From contig BBXU01000336.1 of NCBI GenBank assembly GCA_001598975.1, positions 32,049-96,048 on the forward strand: 64,000 nucleotides of DNA, in the 5' to 3' direction. The notes below the pieces were generated by a model. It did no database searches. It saw only the letters and a list, made by a program, of their open reading frames with translations, and was not told where the DNA came from. Within the stretch, counting starts at the first letter, position 1. The number at the start of each line of letters is the position of its first letter. A program made the translations under genes and the position numbers. Origin of the DNA: Parachlorella kessleri (taxonomy: Eukaryota; Chlorophyta; Trebouxiophyceae; Chlorellales; Chlorellaceae). Below are positions 33,089 through 44,900 of this stretch, one piece after another.

Positions 33089-35831
33089 TCACTTTGGCGG
33101 GCCCGGCGGTCGCTGCCACGGCTGCGGCACCGCCTGCCACGCCCCCGCCGGCGGCGGCGGGTAGGGGAAGCCTGGCGGGTAAGGGAAGGGCGGGCCAGGG
33201 GGAGCCTGCCCCGGCCCTGCCCCTGGTGGTGGCATTGGAAACATGGGGGCCGGCCAGGGGGCTGCCGCTCCTGCTGCTGCTGGCGCTGCTGGTGGTGCCG
33301 CTGTGCCTGGGGCTGTAGGTGGGGTTGCCGTTGCTGTCTGGGAAGGGGCGGGTGCGCCACTGGCCACCGGTGGAGCCGAGGAAGCGGCTGCGGCAGGCAG
33401 TCCGGCTGCTGCGGACGCCTGGGCTGCAGTGGGGGAGTCTGCCATTGCGCCTGCAAGGCGAAATGGGGAGTGTCCAAGGCAGCAGTGATCAGTCCAGACC
33501 GACTACCAACCCACTTGGTGGCATATGAAGCCTTCGGTGAAAGGAAGATCTGGAATCTCTGCAATGCACATGAGCCTCGCTGGCTCCAAAACTGCATTTT
33601 CTGTTTCTTAGTTTCTTCTTAGTATCTTCAAGAATCACAGCCACGGCCCACATCGAGAGGAAGGCTGTCACACTGGCTTGGCTGCTGCTTAGAGGATGCA
33701 CGCCATCAGGCTCACCATACGCAAAACCATAGCCGCCATGCATCGCTGCCAGGCTCTGATGCAAGGCCTGCTGTGCCGCCATCTGCTGCACGTTTTGCTG
33801 CAGCCAGCGGGCAAAGGCAAAGCTGATGGTTTAGAGGGACAGCTGAACTACCCTCCCATCATTATGATGCTGGCTGAGGTTATAACATTGAAAGATGAGC
33901 AAACATTGAGTCTGTGCGTGTTGGCGACAACATCTTCAACAAGTGACATTCGCTAACTGTTTGCAATGGTGCAGCAGCTGTGCGCAGGTGAGGGTGCGAT
34001 TGGCTATATCATTCTCGCAGGCAGAGTATCAGGCCAGCCCCCGCTTTTGCTTGCCATAAGCTCGCCGCGGAGACCAGCTTCACCCCAATACATGTCCTTG
34101 GCAGTTTCACATCCCATCGTCCTTGTGCTGACAAGCCCTACGGCTAATCTCACCTCGTGGATAGCCTGCAGAGCTTCCGGCTCCACTTTGTCCTTCTCAT
34201 TAAAGCCCCCCAACCGCTTGAGGTACAGTCTATACTTCTGCAGCAACAGGATACCAACAGGATACAATCGAACCCAATCTCTCTGTCTAAGGTGCTTTCT
34301 TTTTTAGTAGTAAAACCAGCTTGAGCTGGGGCCAGGAAAGGACAAAGTCAATCACGCATGAAACCACGGAAGGGTGCGCACCTCGCACAGATCGCAGTGC
34401 AGAGATGCAAAATCATTTGTAAAGGCTGACGGCAAAGATAGATTCAAGCGTACCTGTAAGTGGCTGGCGACATTTTCTCGCGTCATGCCCTCCACATTCA
34501 TCATCGTGAGTATGTTCTTGGGCACGGCATGCTTCAATCCCTGCGGGTGGCACCCCACCAACTGAGCTTAGCAGGGTCCATAAGACATAGGTTCATGGTC
34601 TTTTGGGATAGTATCCCGCATACAGGGCACCAAAGCGAGCTCTGTGCTTCACAACCTCCATGCAGATCTCCTTCCCGGCCTGTTGCACACCCTTTGGCGT
34701 CCACCGCCTCTGTCAACCTTCCGTGCTGGGGGTCCTACCAACGGTCATCCCTTCCCACCCACTGCCACAATATATCCCTCTCGACGGGCGCACCAAGTGT
34801 GTGATGGCATTGATGAAGCGGTTGTGAAGCTCGGTAGTCCACACCAGCCGTTGCTTCTTCCCCATATCCCCAGCCCCGCTCTCCCCAGAGCCATCCACTG
34901 CGCAACAATGTAAGCCTAGCTCAGTTGCGCAGCTGATTCAGGTCCCTGCTGTGGCTGACATCCAGGCAAGTAGGATGTAGTAGCAGGTGGGATAGAACCC
35001 AAAGCTTCATCTGCCGCCCTCAGGCACTATGAATGAATCAGAAACACCAGGCTGCAGGCCTGCGTCCCACCTCCCGCCCCAGACGACTGAATGGGGGCCT
35101 GGCCATGACCAGATGCAGATGCACGACCCTCACTGCAGCACATCTCCCACCTCCATCATCATCTAGCCTGCCGGTGCTGCCGCCAACCTCACTCATGGCT
35201 TCCTCAAGATGCCCCTGTGCCTGGCCCTGCGCCTGAGCCAGTATTGTAGCCTGCAGCTGCAGCTGCTGCGCTCTCAGCGCCTCTGCCTGCTGCACCGGAA
35301 CACCCACAGCGACGGGCGCGGTTGTGGCAGGCATGGCTGCCGCCGCGCCAGCGCCGCCGCCAGGCCCCAGCGGCATGCCTGCCGGCGGGCACAGCCCTGG
35401 TGCCGGCGGCGGCCGCAGACCTGACGGCAGCGTTAGCGGCACTGCTGGGCCTCCCAAGGGCTGCTGTGGCGCGCTGTGGGGCACGCTGCCAGCGCCTTCC
35501 AGAGGCTGCCCCAGGGCGATCTCTTCAGACCGGCGCTTGGCTGGCAGCAGAGGCGGCGCGCCAGCGGCGGCACCGGCAGCATGCTTGCCGCCGCCGTTGG
35601 CCGCTGCGGCCTGCCTGCTGCGCTGCGCTCGAAGCCGCTCCTTGGCCGCTAGTGCGCATTCTAGCGCTGCTATCTCCGCGACAGCGGCCAGCCCTGCAAG
35701 CTCGTCTGCGTCTTCCCGCTTGATGCGGGGATGCTGCTGCTGCTGTTGCTGCTCCTGCTCATAGTCTGCCTCATGGGTGGGTGATGATGTGATGTACAGG
35801 GCCTGCCGCCCCAAGGGAAGCTCGCTGCCCT
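33089..35831 (-). CDS. GARP-family (LUX/ARR-like) Myb-type transcription factor
   Basis: Exons joined in phase: 35151-35831, 34794-34897, 34454-34540, 34154-34237, 33716-33797 and 33089-33450 (TGA), at least 466 aa. The DNA-binding domain spans three exons: [46 protein letters not shown] and [11 protein letters not shown]. The [16 protein letters not shown] core is diagnostic of GARP proteins of the LUX/PCL and type-B response-regulator group, which bind GATT/GATW-type DNA in the nucleus. The first known exon has a Gln run and a long Ala/Pro/Gly-rich region; the last exon is Pro/Ala-rich. No response-regulator receiver domain is visible, which favours a LUX-like factor, but the 5' end is open. 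The exon at 35831 needs one base from an upstream exon, perhaps the short run near 35900-35935. Circadian or other roles cannot be read from sequence. Confidence 0.85.
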
Positions 35832-36885
35832 CTGATAACTGGTGAAGTGGTGAACTACTACGGCGCTCTGCCCCTGCACAGATACAATGCGTGCCAGAAT
35901 TTGTACACCCTTGAACCGCCCATGCTCACAAGTTCGGAGTTCTGCAATGACATCTTAGTAAGTGGTTGCAAATAGGCGCTCCGTCCTAGGTGCCAAGCCT
36001 TTGTTTGGCCTTGCTTACCAGGCGAGCTTGGCTGCTCCACCTTGGACCGCACAGCAACCTCACCTAAACCCTGCATATACTGCAAGCGAAGGCTTGAAGT
36101 ATTGCTTTGAAACGGGATGTCTAGAGGCACGTCACAAGGGTTGACTACTCAGCTTCCCATATCGGGCCACCCTGAGCAGCCTACACTGTGGGCCAAACTA
36201 TCCTTCACCTAGAAGCCACATCCCTTACTCACCCTGCTCTGGGCAGGGGCATACGCTGTTGCCAGCTCGTTCCGTGCGCCCCCTACATTTCAGTGCAGCT
36301 GATCTGGTCAGAGCTGCTCACGAAGAGATGCGCCTTTGAAGCCGAGAAGCCCAGCAGCCGTCGTCTTTACCTGTACTAGTCTTGCTCATGCACCAAAGCG
36401 CCAAACTTGCCAACGCTGACAGGAGGGTGAATAGCAGGTGATGCTGGCTCTATAGAGTGCACAAGGGGTGCACGCTGTTCTCACAAGTCTTGAGCGAGCT
36501 AATCAAGGCCAGCAAAGGATTCATTTTTTGGTCTATCTGGTTTCCCGCCTAGTGCCGTTCAGCATTGGGGGGAATAACCTCGGCTCTCTGTTCGACTCAT
36601 GACCAGTAAGAGCTATACTGGAAAGAGATGAGTACTATGGACCCTGGGCCGGAACGGTTTAGCACATGGTACATGCGTCGTTGCACATGACTTACTGGAA
36701 ACTACCAATCCTTAAATGTGTAAGGAAGAAGCAATCACTGTACACAATCTCTGAGTCGTGTGCCTCTGCCACAGCTTTGGCCCAGCAGGCAGAGCGGCTG
36801 CCACCTCAGCGTCCACGTCACTCAGCTCACCACTCCCTCATGTAAGTACTTCAGCGACAGGAAATAGTCCAAATAGATATGCAAC
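35832..36885. other. Divergent spacer between the GARP and stress-protein genes
   Basis: This probably contains one or more 5' exons of the GARP gene and both promoters. A minus-strand frame at 35858-36130 (90 codons, including SLQNSELVSMGGSR) has an acceptor-like TTGCAG. However, its phase fits the next exon only in an alternative frame, so I did not include it. Confidence 0.4.
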
Positions 36886-38368
36886 ATGGCTGATGAAGCA
36901 GCTGTAACTGCCCCACCGGTGCAGAGAGGGCCGCATAAAACCCTTTTATCAGTCGATCAGACAAACGAGGCAGAAGCCAGGAGGCACATACTGCTCCCAG
37001 TGGACGATACCGACGTTCGTATAGCTAAGGCCTGTTGTAACGTAAAGATATATGGAGTATTCGAATGACGACTAGCGTCTAGGATCTATGCTGGGTTGCA
37101 GGACTCTGAGAGGGCAATTCAGTGGGCTATAGATGAACTATATCAACAAGGTGAGAGCCTGGCCGACGTCTCTATGCCAAGGCAGTTGTCTCAAAGATGT
37201 GCAGACCACAGCGGCTTCTGCAGCCTTCGGCAGCACCCCACTTGCTCTACTCTGCTGCCTGGAATGTTCTTGGCGTGCATGCTGCACAGCTGTGTGCGGC
37301 AACGGAGATTGTGTACTGCAACACTGTGTTCAGGTGATGTGTTCCACCTACTTCACATTATCCCAGAGCCGGCCATGGTGCACATTTGGGCTGGTGTCTA
37401 TGTGCCGCCAGATGAGAATGCAGAGCTCTTAGAGGTGGGTTCGCGCCCCTTGGCCACTGCGTTTGGTTTGGGCAAATAGGGACCCTTCATCCTTGGTGAG
37501 TGGCTGGGAGCAAACCAACACAGGCTGTGGGAGCCCTGCCTGTGCTTGGCTGGCCTCATTAGCCCAGCTGCAACGCTTCCTTCAAGTCAGCCGACCCATG
37601 AATCCTATCAAACCACTCCGCAGGTCGAGGACACCAAAATGTTTGTCAGCCACAGATTTGCCCGGCGGCTCATGGATGCCAAGGTGCGACGGCAGACCCT
37701 ACACTGACTGTAAGGACACACCTTGTCTGCTTATGTCATGCAGTGGTGGCATGGTTACAACTCTCTTCTTCCGTGGTTTCCTCCCTGCCCTTCAGATCCC
37801 CTTCCGGCTGCATGTGATAGTGGGCCCGACCGACACCGACAGCGTGGCGGAAGTGATTGCCAGGAAGTGCAGCGACCTGCAGGCGGCCTGTGTGGTCCTG
37901 GCCAAACACTCTAAGGGACGCCTCAAGGTGAGCTCCTAACTGGCAGAGGGCACCATATGTTGATGGGTGGCAGGCGATGCAAACTGAGGGTAGGTAGAGG
38001 TGGAGTGTACCTTCAGGGCTGAAGGTGGTCATGCATTGGAGCTTCCCTATCTTGATGCTACACTCCTGTGGAGCTCCTTGCCTATCTGATGCTGCGCTCC
38101 TAGGAGCTGCTGGGCTTGGACTGATCGCCTGCCGGTTTCTTCAGTTGGGTCGCTCTAGGGAGGCGTTGTGCTCTTCTTAAGTATGCTGAAGGATGTGAGT
38201 AAGAATTCCTGGCCCGAGCACGCCAGAGGTCTAAACATTAAGCTGCTCAGCTCTTCTACGTGGTGACCTCTGTGGAGCCGGCTGCAGGAGCTCTGGGCCG
38301 GCAGCGTCACCGTGGCCTGCCTGCGCAAATGCTGCAAGGTGCCTATCGCTGTGGTTCCGCACTACTGA
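36886..38368 (+). CDS. Universal stress protein (UspA-fold, plant type)
   Basis: Six exons join in phase: 36886-37014, 37102-37150, 37334-37434, 37624-37683, 37796-37927 and 38288-38368 (TGA), giving 183 aa, a normal single-domain length. The fold is read directly: first strand RRHILLPVDDTD, then DSERAIQWAIDELYQQGD, VFHLLHIIP, a middle MFVSHRFARRLMDA helix, HVIVGPTDTDSVAEVIARK, CVVLAKHSKGRLKELWAGS and the last strand KVPIAVVP. The GR...GS spacing near the end fits the ATP-binding G-2X-G-9X-G(S/T) type. These proteins are cytosolic nucleotide-binding factors tied to stress responses; the specific role here is unknown. The first donor (GTTCGT) is weak, but the phase and the protein continuity support it. 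The intron after 37927 holds a copy of the repeat seen at 32.1 kb. Confidence 0.9.
37964..38033 (+). repeat. Intronic copy of the 32.1 kb dispersed repeat
   Basis: GGGTGGCAGGCGATGCAAAC, TGAGGGTAGGTAGAGG, TGGAGTGTACC and GGGCTG...GGTCATG follow the same order as the units at 32094-32222. The copy starts 36 bases after the donor of exon 5. Confidence 0.6.
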
Positions 38369-38653
38369 CCTCCTGGTAACCCTAGGGGCAAGTGGTAAAC
38401 CCCAAAGGCATGCAGCAGCTCAGACAGCAGCGCACGCACGGGACAAAGCATGGACCATCAGCCTACGTTAAATGGGGTGGATGCTGGAAACATGGCGGCT
38501 GGTAGATTTTCGGGTGTCAGTGCAATTACCTATATTGCACTGATATGCACTAACCTATTCTTCAACCCTGGAGTGCTTCCTGGTGTTACAGTTACAAAGA
38601 GTTGTGCTAACAAGTGATAGGGGGTCCATTTGCAAGGATCTCGCTAAGCGTGG

Positions 38654-39284
38654 CTAACCCTTGTTGTTGCTCGCTTTACGTTTCTTCCCACCAGTGTTCT
38701 TGGCTATTTGCTGTGATCCTGCTTCAGAATCCCCATCTTGGATGATCTCCTCCATAACATCCACTGCAGCCAAGCAGCCTGACTAAGTTCCCGTACCTGT
38801 GCAAATGCCTGCCCTGTACAAGTGCAATGTTCTAGCTACAATGACGAGCCCAGAACATAGCGCATCCTGCCTTGCCAGGCTTTCACTTTGTATCGTCGGA
38901 TGTCCTGATGAACCACCTTAGTTCAATGAAGACAGTGTTGCGGCACCACCAGAGAGGCAGGGAAGCACCCTTCCCACCTGTTGTGCTCCACAGGCAACCC
39001 GTCCAGTCCTCCCAGTACGCACGGCACCCACCTTCCTCTACGCTCATGTTGTTCTGCTTTAAGAAGGACGTCATGAACTCCATCGTCTGGCGTTTGAGCT
39101 GCATGACGTTCTCTGACGGCGCGCCATCTGCAGGTCACTCCCTCTGTCGGCACATGAGTCATTCAAAGAAACACCGTAGGCCTGGTTACCGTTTTGTTTA
39201 CAGACCTGTGCAAGGGAGGTCGACCTTGAATACTTCCTGCCCGTGGATGGAGCACACGGCTTGAATATGACCAGGTGTCGCCAT
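38654..39284 (-). CDS. Small Lys-tailed protein, unidentified (start uncertain)
   Basis: Three exons join perfectly in phase: 39206-39286 (ATG at 39284), 39032-39127 and 38654-38763 (TAG). From that ATG the product is 94 aa. It reads as ordinary protein: MATPGHIQAVCSIHGQEVFK, then VMQLKRQTMEFMTSFLKQNN, MSVEEVDVMEEIIQDG and a basic C-terminus GGKKRKASNNKG. The first exon has an acceptor two bases before the ATG, so it may instead be an internal exon of a longer protein. An upstream run (AADFDEVVAKGLD and PAVLRVLKALVMVGFSK at 39350-39480) looks coding, but its phase did not connect cleanly. I do not recognise the family. It is convergent with the stress-protein gene (285 bases between stops) and divergent from the MORN gene. 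Confidence 0.6.
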
Positions 39285-39659
39285 TACTGCAACGACAAAG
39301 TCGGTAGCTTAGAATTTGGGCTCCAATCTGGTGTATGTGGTATCCTTTGAGAAGCCCACCATTACTAAGGCCTTCAGCACGCGGAGCACAGCGGGTTGTT
39401 TGACTTCTTGACGATGTCAACCAGTGGCGGCTATACTACCATCTAACCCTTTGGCAACAACCTCGTCGAAGTCTGCTGCGTTCGACAGTCGATGCCAGTG
39501 CAGTGGGAAGACTCTGGCAATGGGAGTTTGTCAGTTGCACTACATGACGTACAGCAGCTATGTATAGATAGCGGCTTCGTCTTCCCTAATACAGAAGGTC
39601 TCGCTCTAAACCGAAGAGCCAACCTCTCTGGTGCGTCTACATGGTCTTAAGCGAACGCC

Positions 39660-41037
39660 ATGTCATGGCCTTGCCCTGTTGTCACCAAGGGCCCTGTTGC
39701 TTTCCTGCCCCTCGCAGCGCTGTTCGACAAATATCAAGTCAACTCAGTATCTGCCTTCATAAAGCTTTTTACGGCATCTCCCCTGCTGCCGCCCTGGGAG
39801 GCAACTCAACATGCTGGCATTGTGAAGCAACCCAAGCTTCTTGGAAGCTTGTGGTCTGTTCAACTGACAGGGTCGGCAGCCTACATTGGTGAGGCGCGTG
39901 GCAGCAAGCGGCATGGCAAGGGTCTGCTGCTGACGAAGGTATGAAGACCTGGATTGCTCACATAGGACAAATCCGCACCTGCTGGCCTGGCACGCTGCAC
40001 TGACTAGATGTGATCCTTGAATAGAATACAACATCCATCAGCCACACTGGCACCCTTTCAAGGAGAGAGCACCACCATATTCCTACCCTTCTTATGCAGG
40101 GCAGTCCAGATGTATTGTATATTGGTAGCTTCCAGGACGACCTCCGGCACGGCATGGGTAGCATCCTGACAAGCAAGGGCGAGAAGTACCAGGGCCCCTT
40201 CGACCAAAATTTCATGTGGGGTCCAGGTGGGAAAGTTCCCAGTCAGCGCTGGTTGCTTTTTGCGAGTATTACATTAAGTTAAAGTGCGCAGGGCTGCACG
40301 CTGACCTGCGGTTGCACTTCTTCCTTGGCATTTCTTTGCCTGGGGCATTCCTCCCCTTCGGGCCATGGTATACCACTGACCATCTGCAACCTTGTGGGGA
40401 GCTTAGCAAGCTGTTGTTGCTATTATGACGTGTGTGGTATTTGCAAACAGGCTGCTACACATTTCCTCCTGGCAATGAGGGCTTGAGCAAGTTCGAGGGC
40501 ATGTTCAACGGCAGGCCGCAGGGCAAGGGCATCCTTACCTACACCGATGGACATGAGGTGGGTGCCTTGCCGTGGTTGTCGCTGGGAAGGCCTGCATGAG
40601 GTACACATCCCGTGCTTTGTTCTTTGCTCGGGGCTGGGAAGGTGAAGGATGCGGCAGGCGGCATGCAGTGAGATCTGGAGACCAATCCCTACACCACAGT
40701 AGAAGAACAAGCACTAACAGGCGAACCCAGGGGGATGACCAACAATAGAGAGAACACTGCATATTCTCACGTATATGCCAGCTGTGTTGGCACAGTCCAC
40801 TCTGGGCCTACCTGGTACCTGCAGGAGTCGGGAGAGTGGGACGTGACGATGTGCTGTTGGCATCTGGACTCAGGGGACGACAGCTGTGCTGCGGTGCTTG
40901 AGATGGCCCATGTCAACGCACAGGAGGCCCGGGATCTATGTAGAGCAATCAAGCTTGAACTGCAGCAACAGCGGCTATGGGAACAGGCCTTGGAACTAAG
41001 CCCACTGGTGGCAGACATGCTGAGTTCAGTGACTTAG
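39660..41037 (+). CDS. MORN-repeat protein
   Basis: Four exons join in phase: about 39660-39938, 40100-40226, 40451-40557 and 40825-41037 (TAG), about 241 aa. Four consecutive MORN-like units are visible: YIGEARGSKRHGKGLLLTK, YIGSFQDDLRHGMGSILTSK, YQGPFDQNFMWGPGCYTFPP and FEGMFNGRPQGKGILTYTDG. MORN repeats form elongated beta structures that mediate protein or membrane contacts, often in cilia or cell-cortex proteins. The C-terminal 70 residues are helical and acidic/Gln-rich (HVNAQEARDLCRAIKLELQQ). The start at 39660 is the first Met of the open frame, but that exon could begin at a later acceptor; the first 65 residues are less protein-like than the rest. The partner or compartment cannot be inferred. 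Confidence 0.75.
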
Positions 41038-41962
41038 CAAGGGGTGCCCCTGCCGGCACCCAGAGCTGGACTGCTACACAGTGGTTTGTCCATTGTCTGC
41101 TTGTCTGAGCAGCTGCGCACTCGCTAGCTATGCACATCACGCGTCTGGTGCCCTTGGGGGCTCCAGTAACAGGGTAGGAGTAGAAGTAGCAAGAGCTGGT
41201 AGGAGGAACACGGCCAAAGTGGTTGGAACAGAGCCTGGGTTAAACTCTAGAGGACAGTAAACAGTTGGGACCTGCTCCTTGCGGCGCCTTGTCTTGATGA
41301 AGGAGGCCTTTATCGCCACTGGCACCGTGGGCTGAGTTGCATTTGGGCATGCGGTAAAACCTCAAGCTCTCAAGGGCCCCTGTCGGCCTTCTGGCAGACC
41401 CCTTGTTTCAGGGCCAGCAGCCCGGGAAGTCTGAAGCCAGCATCCACGATTGCACACTTGACGGAATTTATATGGAATTGACGAGGGTGCCATGAGCAGG
41501 TTGCAAACAGTCAACGTTGACAATTCCCGCCCATGCTTTGCAAGACTGGATCGCTTAGGAGCGCTACCTAAGAGCACGGCGTTACAAGTGCACACCCTTA
41601 GTATATAGTGCTTGCACTTCTTCCACAGAATTGGCACGCCAACCTTCGTGATGACATCGACCGAGGTGTAGCGTCATGCAAATGCCGTTGCCTGAAGCAG
41701 AAAGCGGATGCTGTTCGTTGAACTCGTAGCACCTGAATAGGTACCAGCCTATCTAGCAACACCAAGCCTTGCATGCTGCTACTGATGTCTCGAGGCTCTA
41801 GCGCGGCATCACAACTCGTCTAGCAAAGTTCCTCCCTGGCTAAGTTCCTCTAGCCGTCTGTCAGGCACCAGGCCCAGCGCCCTATCGCCTATCCACCTGC
41901 ACAGCCAGCTGAGGGACCAGGCATAGGAGCAGCACCGCCTGCGGCAGCTGCCCCAGGCAGCG
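41038..41962. other. Intergenic stretch before exportin-T
   Basis: No coding frame with recognisable features was found. It presumably carries the 3' end of the MORN gene and the promoter and leader of the exportin-T gene, whose ATG is at 41963. Confidence 0.5.
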
Positions 41963-44900
41963 ATGGCCGACGATTTCGAGAAGGCGGTGCTGTTTTCCTT
42001 CGACCAAACCGGCTCGGTCTCAGCTGAGCTCAAACAGCAGGCCCAGGGTTACCTCGCCAGCCTCAAAGCCTCGCCGCAGTGCTGGGACTTATGCCTGGGC
42101 CGCTTTGACGCCTCCAGCTATGTGGAGGTTAAGTTCTGGTGCATCCAGACATTGCATGAGCTGGTAAAGTCCAGCTACCCCCAGCTGCAGCCCACAGCCC
42201 AGCTACAGGTCAGTGGTGTCAGTTGCAGCATAGCGCAGCGTGGCTGCGAGTTGGCTATGGGTGCTTTGGTATGAAGACCTGTACTGGCATTGCTGCGATG
42301 CAAGGCCAAACTTGCCGAGGATCATACTGCAGGTCAAGCAGGCACTAATTGCCTTTGGCTCGCAACGGCCCCAGCTGCCCACTTTTCTCCGCAACAAGGT
42401 GGCACAGACGGTGGTAGCGATCGCCGCGTATGAGTACCCGGATGTGTGGCCTAGCTTCTTTCATGACATCATCGGCACACTGGCGCAGGGCGCCGGCGCC
42501 GTGGACTTGTTTTGCCGGTGAGGGGCCTGCCAGGAGGGCTTCAGCAGCGTGCCTGTTGGCATCGGCTATGTGGAAACTCTAAAGACCACGAATAGCATAC
42601 GTTGTGCTTCTTGACGGCAGGACCAAGGCTGCCTTGCCCATGTCTTGCTTACCGGTGCCCTACTGTGCTTGTACCGTGTATGGCGGCTGCTTGAGATGCT
42701 CTCATTTCTCAGCCTCGGGACCTTGGCCAGCCCGCACATGTCAGCTTGACTGGCTATTGTTACTATTTCTCAGCCCAGGCACTTCTGCCGACGGCGGTAC
42801 GCTGTTAGGCTACACTAAACTACACTAGACTAGCTAGGCTAGACTAGACTTGACTAGGCTAGACTAGGTTACGCTAGACTAGACTAGACTAGACTACACC
42901 TAGGGACCTTTGCCAGCCCGTGCATGTCAGCTGTGCTGGCCAATGCCCCCACTTCTCCCCTTGCAGCATCTTGGTGAGTGTGGACGAGGACATAGTCAGC
43001 TTGGAGGTGCCCCGCTCAGCGGATGAAGCGAAGCGCAGCATGCACTTCAAGGATTCCATGCGCGACAACAGCCTTACCGGTGGGTGATACCTTGTAGGCT
43101 AAGACGTCTGTGCAGAATCCTGATAGAATTGCGCATGGACTTCCCAAGGGGCTGTTGGGAGCTGCACTGCGTGCTGCACTGAAGAATATCGCAGCTGTCC
43201 GAAGTCGCTGTGCCCGCAGTCATGCCCGCAGGGCGCACGGTGCGCGGATACATGTATGCCTTGAAAGCCGTTGATAGCCTTGCACTCATGCGGGGATACC
43301 TGCCATACAGCTGTCGTCTGGGAATATATCGAGGCCCAGTATCGAAGTTCAGAAGGCTTCATCTGCTAACGCATATGATGGAGGTGTCACATATCTGGTG
43401 CAGAGATCTCGGAGGCCTGGTACCAAGTTGTGGGCTCCTACCGTGCATCGGATCCTGACCTGGCTGCTTTTATGCTAGAAACTCTTCAGCGCTACGTGCA
43501 CTGGGTAAGTTGGTTTTAGTGCCTCGCAGATGCTCTGGCGGAGAGGCCCGCGCTGCCTTAGTCCCGCCTTGGTAGCGTATTAAGAAGGGGCACGGCCTAA
43601 GGCTGTGCAGGAAGATGTCAGAGGCAGCATATTGGCGCTATACGCTGCGGAAGCTTTGTTATTGGCTTGTTTTTGGCCTTGGGATTGGCAGCACGGCTTA
43701 CTGCGCAACGTGCTTGTTGCAGGTGGACATCGGACTTGTTGCCAACAACACCTTCGTGCCCCTTCTGTTCGGTGTCCTCAGTTCACCCAACGAGCACATC
43801 AGGTGGAGTGAAGAGGAGACAGGCGCGGCCCATGGGCTTTCATTGCGATGGACCTTGACAGAAGGGCGATTGCCTGGGTTTGTCAGAAGCATGATGACTC
43901 CAAGAGCCGCGCATGATGATGCATGCATGATTGTGGCATCGTGACTTGGTCTATTTGCATGACGCACACGCGAACACACAATCAGAGAGCAGCCGTGGTT
44001 ACATTGCAGGGGCGCCGCTGCTGATGTGCTTACAGAGATAGTGAGCAAGAGGATGGAAGCCGTGCCCAAACTCACCCTCATTCAACAGCTGGGGGTTGTG
44101 CCGGTGAGGGCAGATAATGGGCGGCGCGCTTCTGCTGCCGTGTGGTGGAGTTAGCTGTTACACTAGCCGAGACTCACTGCTGCCGTTGCGCAGCCCAGGC
44201 ATGTTGCATGACTGGTGTTGCATACCTGTCGTGCTGAGACGGGGGAAATGGCCCTATGCCTAACAGGGCAAGCGCTGCTTTATGACCGCCATGGCGCTCC
44301 ACCAGTGCAAGGCCATGGCTTGGATGCTAACACACTTACGCACATGATCTGATGTCATGGGCTTGGCAGCAAGATGGAGGTGGCAGGAGGTCTCGGCTTC
44401 AAGAACCTCTTCTATGCTTATCTTGCACTTGTGCGTAATCGACCATAATCGCCACATCTTGGTGGCGATCTCACGCCCTAGTCGCTGGGAGAAAAAAGTG
44501 GTGGTAAGTGCTGTGCAGGTGTGCGCCCGGTGGCAGACAGGGCTGCCCTCTGTTGACGAGGAGCCGGAGCTGGCAGTGAAGTATGCCAAGCTGCTGGCCA
44601 CGCTGGCAAATGAGGTGACGCTGCTGTACTGGCTCATGTTGGTCAGGAGGATTAGTACCCCTGTTACTCTGAAACATTTGGGCCGGCGCTGAGAAGGGTG
44701 CCTTCGTGAGGATACTCTACGCTTTGTGAGGAACTCCGCCTGCAATGGTGGGCATAGCAGCCCCGCAGGAGGCAGGGCATCCTGCTGGCAACCCCTGTCT
44801 CCCTGCTCTGTGTAAGTCTGTCGCGCTCAATAGTCTGGGCAGTGCTTCCCCGTGGCTGCAGGTTCTAGAAGCCTGGAAGAAAGTGGAGAATAGCGTGGTC

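Noticed and set aside
33052..33597. 181-codon minus-strand frame rich in Gln/Arg/Pro
   Set aside because: It is a shifted-frame shadow of the last GARP exon. The chosen frame gives the Pro/Ala-rich tail and a clean joint in phase with the preceding exon.
36188..36379. 63-codon plus-strand frame between the GARP and stress-protein genes
   Set aside because: It has no motif, no splice partner and a length expected by chance.
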